From Trichomonas vaginalis G3 (Eukaryota; Parabasalia; Trichomonadida; Trichomonadidae): 64,000 nucleotides of DNA. The stretch covers positions 19,155,645 through 19,219,644 of the forward strand of contig NC_067205.1 of assembly GCF_026262505.1 (NCBI RefSeq). The letters are read 5' to 3'. The notes under the pieces were generated by a model. It was given only the letters and a program-made list of their open reading frames with translations. It searched no databases and was not told the DNA's origin. Made by a program: the position numbers and the translations under genes. Below, piece by piece: positions 1 to 10,325 of the stretch. The first letter of the stretch is position 1; every line of letters begins with the position of its first letter.

Positions 1-1866
1 CCTGCTGCATTCATAGGTGTACCTATCCAGAAATTTGATGTTGACCCTAGAAATCCATATTTTAAATCAGAAGGTAATATTTTATATACAGGAGAGAAAA
101 ATAATACACTCCATTTTGTACCTTCATTTGTATTAAATATAAAAGATCATTGTTTTCGCTCAACCCAAGTTACACAAGTTATTATTCATGAAAATGTCGA
201 ATCAATTGGGACACAATGCTTTACTGAAACACCAATCTCATCATTCACATACAATTCTAAAATAACTCGAATTAATGCTAACACATTTGCGAATTGTTAT
301 AGCCTTGAAAATGTTACTGTTAATGATGTGATAACTGAAATCGGTCAATATGCGTTTTATGGATGCAAAAACTTGAAGAATATCAGACTTCCATCAAGTT
401 TAGTATCAATAGGATATCTAGCGTTTTCAAGATGTAAAATGTTGAACGATTTAGTTTTACCAGCCAGTGTGACAAGCATGGGAAGTTCAATATTTAAAAA
501 TGCTCGATCAACACTTGTTTTGAACTGCTCACAAAACAAGCATTTTTATATGGAGAACGGAATGCTTTTCTCTAGTGGTAAGAAAACGTTATTTGATTAC
601 TTTGAGAATGATCAAATTACTATTACAATTCCTTCAGAATGCACTTTAGTGAAAAAGTCTGTTTTTACATCATCTAAAATCCAAACAATCAGATTTTCTA
701 GCAGCTCCGAGATGACAATTGAAAAAGAAGCATTTATAGCATCACAACTTATTTCTATTCTCCTCCCATCATCATTGAAATCACTTGGTTCTTCATGCTT
801 TAAGAGTTGTCCTAATTTAGAGATAGTCACATTCACAGGTATGTCAATCACAGAGATTCCAGAAGACTGTTTCAACAACTGTCCAAAACTTCGAACAATC
901 AATTTACCATCATCGATCGAAATCATTCACAAACGATCATTCTATGGTTGCACATCTATTAGTGACATAGGACTAGACAAGACAAATCTTAAAAAGATCT
1001 TTGAAGAAGCATTTAAAGGTTCAAGTTTAAGTATTGCAATCCTTCCATTAACAACAACATTCCTTGATAGTCAATGTTTCTTCAACACTAAAGTCACCAA
1101 GTTTTCAGCACCTTGTGATGTTTCTAAAAGTTGTTTTGAGTCATCAGAATCAATTGAGTCAGTCGATATCAATCAAGGATGTGTCACAATCAATGATAAT
1201 GCATTCGACAGTTGTACATCCCTCGTCTCAGTCAACATATCGAGCAGTGTTAGAACTATTCGATATGGTGCATTCGCTAACTGTGTCAGTCTTCGAAACT
1301 TCTTCATCGGCATAAATGGATCTCTCGAAACTGTTCAAGGCGGAAGTTTCAGCAACTGTCCAGACCTCCATAACATCACACTCGATCCAGGTGAAGGTCA
1401 CTTCCGATTCTCTAGTGGTGCACTTACAGACTGGTATGAGACAAAGATCATCTTCTTCCTTCCAAGCTCTAACATCAACACATTCATCATTCCTATCAGC
1501 ATGCGCACAATCGGCAGCTATGCATTCATGGGTGCGACAAAGCTTACACGTGTCTTATTCAACGGCAACCAGATCGAAGAGATCGGTTATCAGTCATTCA
1601 AAGGCTGTATCAACCTCAAATTCCTCTTCTTCAACCCACCAAGCCCTCGAAGCATCAATTCTAACTCATTCGAAGACTGCCCATCTCTTCACAAATGCGG
1701 CACTATCTCATGTCCATCATCAGTCAAAAACATATTCCTTCAAAACTCATTCAGCGAGAAAAGCTTTGAGATTAATTGTCCTATTAATAAATTATGCACA
1801 GCTCAATGCAAATCAAATGATTTCATATCATTCTCTATTTTTTTATGTTTATATATCAATGAATAA
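1..1866 (+). CDS. BspA-like leucine-rich-repeat surface protein, 5' end outside window
   Basis: Frame 1 is open from the first base of the window to the stop at 1864-1866, so the 5' end is missing and the 621 visible residues are a C-terminal part. The protein is built from about 23-residue repeats of the BspA/TpLRR type: runs such as 'IGYLAFSRCKMLNDLVLP' and 'IGSYAFMGATKLTRV', with the recurrent pattern AF-x-x-C-x-x-L-x-x-(I/L)-x-(I/L)-P. BspA-like proteins form a very large trichomonad family thought to act at the cell surface in adhesion. The C-terminus holds several cysteines (CPINKLCTAQCKSN) and ends in a short hydrophobic stretch (FISFSIFLCLYI), possibly a remnant of a membrane anchor. 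The downstream half is less AT-rich than the upstream half, which may reflect recombination between family members. No break is seen in the visible part. Confidence 0.9.
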   Translation, partial: PAAFIGVPIQKFDVDPRNPYFKSEGNILYTGEKNNTLHFVPSFVLNIKDHCFRSTQVTQVIIHENVESIGTQCFTETPISSFTYNSKITRINANTFANCYSLENVTVNDVITEIGQYAFYGCKNLKNIRLPSSLVSIGYLAFSRCKMLNDLVLPASVTSMGSSIFKNARSTLVLNCSQNKHFYMENGMLFSSGKKTLFDYFENDQITITIPSECTLVKKSVFTSSKIQTIRFSSSSEMTIEKEAFIASQLISILLPSSLKSLGSSCFKSCPNLEIVTFTGMSITEIPEDCFNNCPKLRTINLPSSIEIIHKRSFYGCTSISDIGLDKTNLKKIFEEAFKGSSLSIAILPLTTTFLDSQCFFNTKVTKFSAPCDVSKSCFESSESIESVDINQGCVTINDNAFDSCTSLVSVNISSSVRTIRYGAFANCVSLRNFFIGINGSLETVQGGSFSNCPDLHNITLDPGEGHFRFSSGALTDWYETKIIFFLPSSNINTFIIPISMRTIGSYAFMGATKLTRVLFNGNQIEEIGYQSFKGCINLKFLFFNPPSPRSINSNSFEDCPSLHKCGTISCPSSVKNIFLQNSFSEKSFEINCPINKLCTAQCKSNDFISFSIFLCLYINE

Positions 1867-2084
1867 AAATATTAAAAATAATAATGAATAATAAGCTATA
1901 TACAACCTGAATAATTAACAGAAATTATATATCTTGATGACGAGAACTAGTAATTTAAAATTTGATTATTTATGAAATGAATAAATACATTATTCTGCAT
2001 TTAACAAATGAAATATTTTAATAACAAAATATAAACAACAAAAACACGGAAAAATTAAACCAACAAACAAGAAAAAGAAAAAAA

Positions 2085-3497
2085 TTATTTGATATAAGGA
2101 GCCAATTTCGGTAATCTTGGCTGGATGAGTTCTGGTTTCGGCTTCTGGAATCCAGACATTCCATTGTAACTTGGTTTTGTAATATTTGGAGGTCCAAATT
2201 GGAAAGAAGGCCAAACCTGCTTCTTTTCTTTCTGGTTCTGGAGTTTCTTCTGGTTGTATTCTCTGATTCTTTGTGCTGCCTTCGCTTGTGCCTCTTTCGA
2301 ATTAAATCCGATCGGACCAAGTTGAGGTTTCGGCTTAGCGATGGATGGAAGTATAAGAGGACCTTGTAGTGGTTGCTTTAGATGGTTGTTTGAGTTATTT
2401 ACGGATGGAACAACAGGTTGATTATGAGAATGAATGACTAATGGCTCGTCGTCATGATGGTGCTTCTGGGCACCTGAATCCAAGACAAAGGAACCCATTC
2501 CACTTGATGGTGGAGCGTTCATCATATTTCCGAATTGTTCCGCAAAGACAGAGAAAGGAACGTGGCATCCGCTTGCAACCCAGCGAGACTCTGCAGCACG
2601 GAGTGACTCGAAAACTGGATGTTCTAAGGCGTCTTGAGCTGTAATTCTGTCACTTGGGTTATAAACAAGGAGACGAGACAAAAGGTCAATGAAGCCCGAA
2701 CTCATTACAGGGAGGAGCTTATGTAGATCTTGTGGAACGCGTTGCGGGAAAGAGAAGGAAATTTGAGTATTTGGATTTTGTCTAAATTTTGCAAGGACGT
2801 CGCGGGAAGGAGTCCCTACGACATTGTGGATACGAGCAATCTGATCAATTTCGTGCTTGCCTGGGAATAAAGGTCTGGATGTGACAAGTTCGTACAACAT
2901 GCAGCCAACAGCCCAAATGTCGACTTCTGGACCGTATGAGCCACTTGTGAGAATACATTCTGGGGCACGGTACCAACGAGTGCTAACGTATTCTGTATAT
3001 GGACCTGATGTTGAGGTTTGTCTAGTTGATCCAAAGTCGCAAAGCTTGAGTTCCAAGGTGGACTTGTTCACCATGCAATTTTCTGGCTTGACATCACGAT
3101 GGAATAAATTCTTTGAATGCATAAAAGCTAAAGATTTAAGGAGCTGATATATGAGTAATAAGGCAGTCTTTTCGTCATAAGGCTTTTGGTTATCTCTAAC
3201 AAGTTCGTAAAGGTTTACTTCCATTAATTCGAATCTCAATGCGACGAAGCCTGATTGATTATCGAAAATTACCTCGTATAATTTGATGATGTTTGGATGT
3301 CCTTGAAGTGCACGAAGATACAAGACTTCAGGTAGTTTGTTCACTTCGTCTATTGCCCGGTATCGTTTCTTTAATCTTTTAACTGCAAATAACTGCTGTG
3401 TTTTTGGGTTCTTAACTTTGAACACTTCGGCAAAAGAGCCTTCACCTAGCTTACAGATCACTCGAATGTCACTACTCATTGATTCTCGAGGATCCAT
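2085..3497 (-). CDS. MOK/MAK/ICK-type CMGC serine/threonine protein kinase
   Basis: A 470-residue protein with a complete kinase domain at about 11-300: glycine loop GEGSFAEV (18-25), catalytic lysine in AVKRLKK (K40), HRDVKPEN catalytic loop (D135), DFG (154-156), activation-loop TEY (168-170), then APE. The TEY motif and the general sequence match the RCK subfamily, best the MOK kinase; in other eukaryotes this subfamily regulates cilium or flagellum length and traffic, plausible for a flagellate. The C-terminal 170 residues are low-complexity, rich in P, Q, K and H, and probably regulatory. The first ATG gives MDPRES; a second ATG six codons on (MSSD) is equally possible. A run of A then T (AAAAAAATTTTTTTTATAG) lies just upstream. 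The gene looks intact. Confidence 0.92.
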   Translation of the reverse strand: MDPRESMSSDIRVICKLGEGSFAEVFKVKNPKTQQLFAVKRLKKRYRAIDEVNKLPEVLYLRALQGHPNIIKLYEVIFDNQSGFVALRFELMEVNLYELVRDNQKPYDEKTALLLIYQLLKSLAFMHSKNLFHRDVKPENCMVNKSTLELKLCDFGSTRQTSTSGPYTEYVSTRWYRAPECILTSGSYGPEVDIWAVGCMLYELVTSRPLFPGKHEIDQIARIHNVVGTPSRDVLAKFRQNPNTQISFSFPQRVPQDLHKLLPVMSSGFIDLLSRLLVYNPSDRITAQDALEHPVFESLRAAESRWVASGCHVPFSVFAEQFGNMMNAPPSSGMGSFVLDSGAQKHHHDDEPLVIHSHNQPVVPSVNNSNNHLKQPLQGPLILPSIAKPKPQLGPIGFNSKEAQAKAAQRIREYNQKKLQNQKEKKQVWPSFQFGPPNITKPSYNGMSGFQKPKPELIQPRLPKLAPYIK

Positions 3498-5305
3498 ATA
3501 ATTTTCTATAAAAAAAATTTTTTTCTTGAATTTTTTTCAAAAGTTCAAATAACGAATATTTTTGATAACTTTACAAAAAAGGACGTTTTGAATAAGGTCA
3601 ATTTTCTACAACCAAGATTTTTATAAAATTACATGATTAAGACTTCCCTTTTTTCAAAAAATTTTGAATTTAAAATTGGAAAAAAATTTTCGATACCGAA
3701 TACCAATATTATTAATAGATTTACATTAGCAATGATGGTTTCTATTCAAATATTAACAAAAATAATCCGACTGCACATAAATTTCTAATCGAAATTCTTT
3801 TCAGATAAAATCTAACTGCATGAAATAAAGAGCATTGTTAAACAAGTTATAAAAGGTCATTTACAGCTCTTGGCTTTGATTGAATACTTTATTCAATTCT
3901 GTATCCATTTAAACGTAGTAAAACTAAGATTCCCAATTCCGATTTGCTTCTAATTTTGGGGATATGGTCATTAGATGATTCTAAAACAAATGGCTGATAT
4001 TTTTTTCGAATCTGTCTGCTGGGTTTTGAGATCTTGAAAAACGCATTCAATTTTAAGTTGGATTTTCGAAAATTTCAAAAAAATGTTGATTTTAAAAATA
4101 AATAGCGGTGTAGAAGAATTTTTGCGAATTTGAAATAGAGGATATGTTTTGGTTTTGTCAATAGAGTATATTTATATTAGTAAAACCCCTATGGAATTAG
4201 AAATTAGCTAAATTAAGTCCGGGCAGGGAAGGATCATATACCAAAAGTTTTAAAAAAAGTTTACGTGTCAGATTTAGCTTAGTGGAATAAACGGGTAGAC
4301 TGAAGGAATGTAGTTCGAATACCATGGTACTAAGTTTTCACTTAGAATCATTGGATTTTTAGTTCTAGGTCGATATTGTATATATCTTTTCATAAAACTA
4401 GTTGCTTAATACACAATGTGCAAGCTTTTGGCAAAATCAAAACTGTGATAAAAGTTTTGGATAAGCATTATTATATTTATCATTCATCTTTTATCGGAGA
4501 TAAGAGACATGTATTGCTGAGAAATTATTACTTATTAAGTAACTATATAAATTCCAGAAAGATTTATGAGTTTCTTATAAATATTGAATAACATTTGCTT
4601 ATCGATGACATTTATTACTGGTTCATGATTATAAAGAATGCATGCATTTGATGTTATTAATAAATCTCTATAAAACTAAATTCTATTTCCAATAATTAGA
4701 ATATAATTTTGCTTAATTTGCCAGGATAACATTCATTCTAAGAAAAAATGAACTTAATATTTAAGATATTAACAGGCATTGCATATTGAGTTATCAAAAC
4801 ATGAAAAAAATATTGGCAAGTGTTAAAATGCTTATCTTGTTCATATTTGTTATATGAAATGGACAAATTTATCATGATATTAATAAGTACCTTTGCAAAA
4901 ATCGAATTAACTGAAATAATTAAAAATAATTTAAATGAAATATAGAATTTTGCATTGCTGGTGAGAAAGTATCATACTACAACATTATGTATTATAGCAC
5001 TCATTAGAAGCAGAGTCTTCTCCAGCGTTAATAGACAAGAATTCTCTCATTTCTCTTGAAAAATAAAACATATTCAAATTTAATTGAAAAAAAGAAAAAA
5101 ACAAAGATATAATTATTCGAACTACGTACTTTTTATTATATTTATCATGCAATATCCATTAAGCTATCTGGAGACAGAGTTTTTCAAAATATTTTAGGTA
5201 TATGATGATTTCCCCACAATTTTGGGAAAATTAATTGTTGAGTTTAAGCTATTCTTTGCATCAGATTGCTCCTATTATTATACAATATCGCTTTTTATGG
5301 TAAAT
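3498..5305. other. AT-rich intergenic region, no gene seen
   Basis: About 1.8 kb without a convincing reading frame. It is AT-rich and holds many short A/T runs. The only structured item noticed is a tRNA-like segment at about 4271-4330. A 71-codon frame at 4376-4591 has no recognisable features and is not called. Confidence 0.6.
4271..4330 (+). other. degenerate tRNA-like segment (A-box and B-box remnants)
   Basis: The stretch contains TAGCTTAGTGG, which fits a Pol III A-box, and about 38 bases later AGTTCGAATACC, close to a B-box. I could not form a T-stem or acceptor stem, so it is not a working tRNA. It may be a tRNA pseudogene or the head of a SINE-like element. A second, similar segment lies at about 10,710-10,782. 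Confidence 0.3.
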
Positions 5306-6599
5306 CTAATGCTTCGAATACATGTTCTGAACATTAGGAGCTAATAATCCCCAATTTGGTATTCTAACTTTATAAATTTTTGTTATATAATCAAGCATTT
5401 CTTGATAGCGTTTGTCTGTGGGCGCAAGTTCAATTAAGACTTCTTTTGGTGTTCTTCCATCGCTCAATGGAAAATTCATACTTCATCCGAGTTGCTGTGA
5501 TGCAATTAATTCGAAAAATTCAACGTCTTTCCTTTTAATTACCAATTCAACTAATTTTGATTTATCAATGGATCTCTTATACACCATATTTAGCATCAAA
5601 CTATATTTACATGGAGAAAAAACATTTGGAGTAACAATTTCTGAATAGGCAATTGCCATTAAATTGTATTTATCAATAAATTTATCTTCGACCATTTCTA
5701 AAAAGTATTTTGCAAACTGGTGAGATTCATATTTCAATGACATTCTTATAATTTCAGCTTTGATTGTATCGCTTTCTCTTAAAAAATATGTGTTCAATCT
5801 CATTTTGACTCTGTCATCAAGGAAATTTGCTTTGAATTTGAAATAGTATTTACAAACGAGTTCTTTAAGTTCAATGTTACTTGATTTGAGTGCAATATCA
5901 AGTGGAAATGTTCCATCGTTGTTTTCTTCTAGTAAATTAATAGAGTATTGAAAATGATGATGAACTAATTCAATGTTTGCATTCTTGATGCAATAAAAAA
6001 TTGATGTATTTCCTTTATCATCTTTCATGTTGTAGTCCGCATGCATTCCAAGCAATACTCTTGCCAAATTAGTACAATTATTCTCACATGCATATATTAA
6101 CAATGTTTTTGATCCTCTTTTCATGTTTACATCTTTAATTAAATTATATATATTTGATTTCATCCAATATGATAGTTTGTCCTCTTTCATAAATTTCATG
6201 AAAGAAAATAACATACTTTCTATACTTCCATAATAATCAATAATTCATTAATATCAACAAATGTTTGGAAAATTTCTTCTTCATATTGATTTGCAAAAAG
6301 AAAATACTATATAAATCATCAAATTCTATGTTTTCTTTTAGGGAGTCAAGAAAAAACTGCACAATCTTAATATTTCCTTTAAATACGCAATAAATTAAAT
6401 ACTTGCTTGGATCTATATTTTCTGGAATCAAATACATTGCCTTATCAATACCATCTGAAGGAAAGTTATGTAAAAAGTTAATTGCATCTATAATATATTT
6501 TGTTGTATTTCGATCTCCAAATATATTGAAAATAGTGTCATTAATATTCCATTTGTAATCATCGCTTGCGATCGTTTCAAAGAACTTTATATCGTGCAA
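5306..6599 (-). pseudogene. ankyrin-repeat protein pseudogene (trichomonad DUF3447-like type)
   Basis: The minus strand encodes an ankyrin protein in pieces. Recognisable parts are GSKTLLIYACENNCTNLA, MKDDKGNTSIFYCIKNANIE and a C-terminal SDGRTPKEVLIELAP, all typical ankyrin motifs. The reading is broken by at least one frameshift at about 6210-6290 and by an in-frame TGA at 5483-5485, after which the same frame continues to a TAG at 5306-5308. The 5' end lacks an ATG (an in-frame TGA lies just before it), so the beginning appears lost too. Trichomonads have hundreds of such ankyrin genes, many of them decayed. Confidence 0.8.
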
Positions 6600-6992
6600 T
6601 TTTCGTAGGAAAGTATAAGCTCATAGATTTTCACGTCTTATTAATTTTTGACAAATAAAGTTAAACCTTTCAATTTATATATTGTATATTTTTATTGTCT
6701 AAACATATTTTAGAGTTTTGTTTTGATAGATATTTGTTAGATTTACATGTCATTCTTCATTGAATCTAAAATCACAAGCTATTAATTTTCAATGTAATTC
6801 AAATATTTTTCATGAAAAATTCATTAAAATTTGGAACAATATTTAATTATATGAGAGGTTTTTTGAAAAGTGCGGGTATTTAACCGCCAATTGAAAATAT
6901 ACTTTTTCTTTATCACATATATTATTTTAATATTTTTTAATTTTAAAACACATCAATTTCAGATACCGTATTGTCACTTTTGGATATTTTTA
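6600..6992. other. AT-rich intergenic region between ankyrin relic and nuclease gene
   Basis: About 390 bases with no gene. An in-frame upstream extension of the nuclease reading frame begins at 6870, but it encodes an unlikely hydrophobic F/I-rich leader and I treat it as non-coding. Confidence 0.5.
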
Positions 6993-6997
6993 TCATT
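6993..6997 (+). promoter_or_regulatory. initiator (Inr) motif TCATT upstream of DNase II-like gene
   Basis: TCATT matches the trichomonad initiator consensus TCAYW and lies 8-12 bases upstream of the ATG at 7005. This is the usual spacing and supports that ATG as the true start. Confidence 0.55.
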
Positions 6998-7004
6998 TTT
7001 TAAA

Positions 7005-8018
7005 ATGCTACATTTCCTACTCACCACTTCATATTCTTCTTTACAGTGCAAGAACAACAAGGGCAATGATGTAGACTGGTATGCGTTATTTAAAATGCCA
7101 ACGTTAAAAGATCGAAACCCGAACCATGCAACTGGAATGGCCTTCTTTTACACAGATCCATCAACCAGTTTGTCCGAGGCGCCATCTGATGTCGGCTCTA
7201 TGAAGAATAACCCTTTGTATAACACGCTTGCCCCGATGTATTCTAACAATCCTGAAGTCGGCTACATGATTATTTCGGACCAACCACCACACAGAACATC
7301 TAATCCCTCTGACACATATGCACACAAAAAGGGCGTCCTTATTTTCGATAAAGATAATGGTCTTTACCTTGAACATTCAGTTCCACGCTATCCAAATGAT
7401 CCAAAAGTTACAACTGAGTACTCATATCCTGACACTGGCACTAACTTTGGCCAAGCAATGCTTTGCACATCTTTAACTCATCAACAAATCAACGATTGGG
7501 CCTATGGAATGTTAATTGAGCGTGGATACGTAGTTTCCTACAATGCACCTTCTTTTACTGATCTTAAGATACCAAATCTACAACAAGTTATCGATGGAAA
7601 ATGGATTGAAAGCCAAGTTCAAACGAAAGTTACAGATATCAATTTAAAGACACGTTCTATCAAGCTATTCTCCAAATGCAGGTTCTGGGGACAAGACTTG
7701 TACCACGATCTCGTTGCACCAACCTTCCAAACAAATGTAATTTCAGAAACATGGGCAAGAGGACCAGGAACAATGACATCCGACTGCAGTTCGAGATACC
7801 ACTCAAACAACATCCTTACAGTCAGTATAAACGGCGTTCAATGGACAAGAATGAACGATCACTCCAAATGGGCCGTTGCAGGCGATTATATCTGCATCGG
7901 AGGAATAAATCGCCAGGATAAACAAAAGGAACGTGGTGGAGGAACTTGGTGCATGAAAGATGCAAAATTTGCTGCATTAATGAGAAAAAGTGCTATTGAA
8001 GTTGAACAGTGCCCTTAA
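7005..8018 (+). CDS. secreted DNase II-like acid endonuclease
   Basis: A 337-residue protein of the DNase II family (acid endonucleases of the phospholipase D-like fold that act without metal ions, in lysosomes or outside the cell). Visible landmarks are the N-terminal DVDWYALFKMP block, the GYMIISDQPP segment, HSVPRYP (about 124-130, the first conserved histidine region) and DHSKWAV with the family's HxK catalytic pair (about 286-288). Residues 1-14 (MLHFLLTTSYSSLQ) look like a signal peptide. I chose the ATG at 7005 over the upstream one at 6870 because of the Inr just before it and because the signal peptide then starts the protein. Length fits the family and the gene is intact. A likely role is digestion of extracellular or phagocytosed DNA. 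Confidence 0.88.
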   Translation: MLHFLLTTSYSSLQCKNNKGNDVDWYALFKMPTLKDRNPNHATGMAFFYTDPSTSLSEAPSDVGSMKNNPLYNTLAPMYSNNPEVGYMIISDQPPHRTSNPSDTYAHKKGVLIFDKDNGLYLEHSVPRYPNDPKVTTEYSYPDTGTNFGQAMLCTSLTHQQINDWAYGMLIERGYVVSYNAPSFTDLKIPNLQQVIDGKWIESQVQTKVTDINLKTRSIKLFSKCRFWGQDLYHDLVAPTFQTNVISETWARGPGTMTSDCSSRYHSNNILTVSINGVQWTRMNDHSKWAVAGDYICIGGINRQDKQKERGGGTWCMKDAKFAALMRKSAIEVEQCP

Positions 8019-8637
8019 GCATGCATTGTACAACTTAATACAGCATTTATCTATTAATTTTATAATCAAATAAAATATTCTAATACCCACTTTCATTCCT
8101 TTTTGATTATCAAATTTACAAGTTTAGAATAAAGAAATGTTCTTTAAACTTGTTTAATTTTTTAATAAAGACTTCTAAGCTAAAAATCGTAGCTTTCTAT
8201 TTTGAGTCCATGAGGCAAATTTAAACTATAATCAATAGCTCTATATATGCTACTCAACACAAATTACTTACCCGATAATTATAAGAATCATATCACAAAT
8301 CGATATGATATCATGCAAATAGGATAACTTGCCATGACTACAAATATATAATCGTATTTGGATCTCGCATTTCAATATATAAAGAGTTTGATAAAATATT
8401 TGAGACTTCAAATTTCATCACTGAAGTTCCCACAAAAACCAAGCAAGTTGTAATGATAAAGACAACCACACAAAACATACACTCTAATGAGAAATATTGT
8501 GAAAAAATATCATTCGAATATGGAATGAATCAGTGAAGAATTGAAATACTACTATCTTCTTGCACTAATCATTCTTTTCCAGATAGTTTTGTTATCGAAT
8601 ACTGTAGCCTGATATTGATTTTGAGCTCAAAATTTGT
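8019..8637. other. intergenic region, nothing recognised
   Basis: About 620 AT-rich bases between the nuclease gene and the TPR relic. No reading frame, repeat or RNA signature was recognised. Confidence 0.5.
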
Positions 8638-8642
8638 CATTT
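8638..8642 (+). promoter_or_regulatory. initiator motif TCATT directly before ATG of the TPR relic
   Basis: TCATT (TCAYW type) ends one base before the ATG at 8643. It fits the trichomonad initiator and marks the probable original start of the broken gene. Confidence 0.5.
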
Positions 8643-9895
8643 ATGTCAGAAATTGATTTGACCACAAGCAGGTTAAATCATTTCTTGCATTCAGGAGCAA
8701 ATAAGATTGTTGATACTGTTAACTCAACAGTTTTTGATGCTTGGTCTCAAATAAATGAATTTTGCCAAAGTTATGAATCAATCTATACAACTTTTGCGAT
8801 TTCAAACTATCTAGAAGTAAGAAAATACGCACAAGATGATTCCACGAACAAATTCATTTCAGAAAGGAACGAATTATTAAAAAAAGGAATAATTTCATTA
8901 CAAGACCATTTAAAATACGGAAATTTAAGTCTTTTACAGGAGATTTCTTTCAAGCATTATTAGCATATAGTAGTTGTTTACAGTATTCAGCAGAATTGTC
9001 AAATTTCCAGAAATATTTAATATTTATTTGCCTAACTCACTACAACATGTTTGAAACAGCACTAGAACTGATAGAAAATAATTTGCAGTAATTGCCAGCC
9101 GAAATACAATTCGATGCTCTTTTTAGAACTTCTATTTGCCTCAGAAATGTCAAAAGATACAAATCATCGCTAGAATTATTTCTAAAACTTGCATCTATAT
9201 CATCAGGTGCCTCCAAAATTACGTTAGCAATCGAAGTTGCAGAATCATACTTATTATTAGGAGAATACGAAGAAGCAGTCAACTATTTATCGCAATTTGA
9301 TAATGATTTAAGCGCAGATTTGATTACAGAACAGTGTTATATCATGCTTTTGTCAGATAATATAGAAATATGCGAAAAAGCAATTCAGATTGGCTTTTCT
9401 TCATCATTTACTTCTCTTTCATCATCATTACAATACGTTCTTATACGTCTTTTGTGCAAAGCCAATAGATTAATTGATGCATTGCAATGTATCAAAATGT
9501 TGTTGCATAAACGACCACAATACGCTGAAGTTTGGTTCACTTTAGGACTTATTTATACATTTGGTGCCCAATATGATGAAGCTCTTCATGCTTTTCAGAA
9601 ATCAATTTTATTTAAACCGAATTTGATAGAAGCATGGGCAAATATAGGTACAATATTCGAGCTGAAGCCAGAGAAAGGTGATGCAATGCAGTTATATAAA
9701 AAAGCAATGGATGTTACTAAAGCACAAGTTTATTTTCGACAAAAATTAGAATTACTTGAATCTTCTATCGAAAGTAAGCCTGTTTTCGTAGAACTGAATG
9801 ATACTGACTATTTTATAACACCTGGTAAGGAACAGGAGATAGAATACCTTAAGAAAGTGCCTGTAATTCCTCAGAATTTACTTACTTTAATATGA
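8643..9895 (+). pseudogene. tetratricopeptide-repeat (TPR) protein, broken host gene
   Basis: The first part, beginning MSEIDLTTSRLNHFL, runs about 107 codons. The frame then shifts near 8930 (continuing FTGDFFQALLAYSSC) and meets a TAA at 9089-9091, after which the same frame stays open to 9895. The second part holds clear TPR units: AEVWFTLGLIYTFGAQYDEA followed by AFQKSILFKPN, and IEAWANIGTIFELKPEKGDA. The order and style recall TPR subunits of the anaphase-promoting complex (APC3/APC7 type), but this is only a resemblance. One frameshift and one stop suggest a recent loss, or sequence errors in an otherwise functional gene. Confidence 0.7.
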
Positions 9896-10316
9896 ATTAA
9901 TAAAATTGTTTTGTTATTTTATAAATTCACAACTTTTTATTAATATAAATATATTACTTTCATGTTATAAAACTGATTATAATAAAATGAAGGACTGGAT
10001 GTCCATATTATTTTAAAGATATTTTTACATATCTTTATATCATTTAAACTTAAGCAGTTAATGTATGTTTAGACTCTATAGTAGCGGATTAATAAATAAA
10101 TTCATTAATTAAGAATATTTTTCCTCAAATATTTACGAATAGAGGAAAAAAAAATTGTAGTTTTCCTAATAAATTAGACTCCATGATTGAAACAAACGTA
10201 TCTTGGTTTGTAGCTTCTTCTACTAACATTTATTTATATCAAAAATTGACATTTGCATTGCAAATAACTTGGTCCCCACATTTTATAATACCTACTATAT
10301 AGGAATTCAATTAGAA
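9896..10316. other. intergenic region left of the Mutator-like element
   Basis: About 420 AT-rich bases with no gene or clear repeat, ending at the 9-base target duplication (10,317-10,325). Confidence 0.5.
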
Positions 10317-10325
10317 ACATATCAT

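Noticed and set aside
4376-4591. 71-codon frame MYISFHKTSCLI
   Set aside because: No initiator, no domain, and typical of chance frames in this composition.
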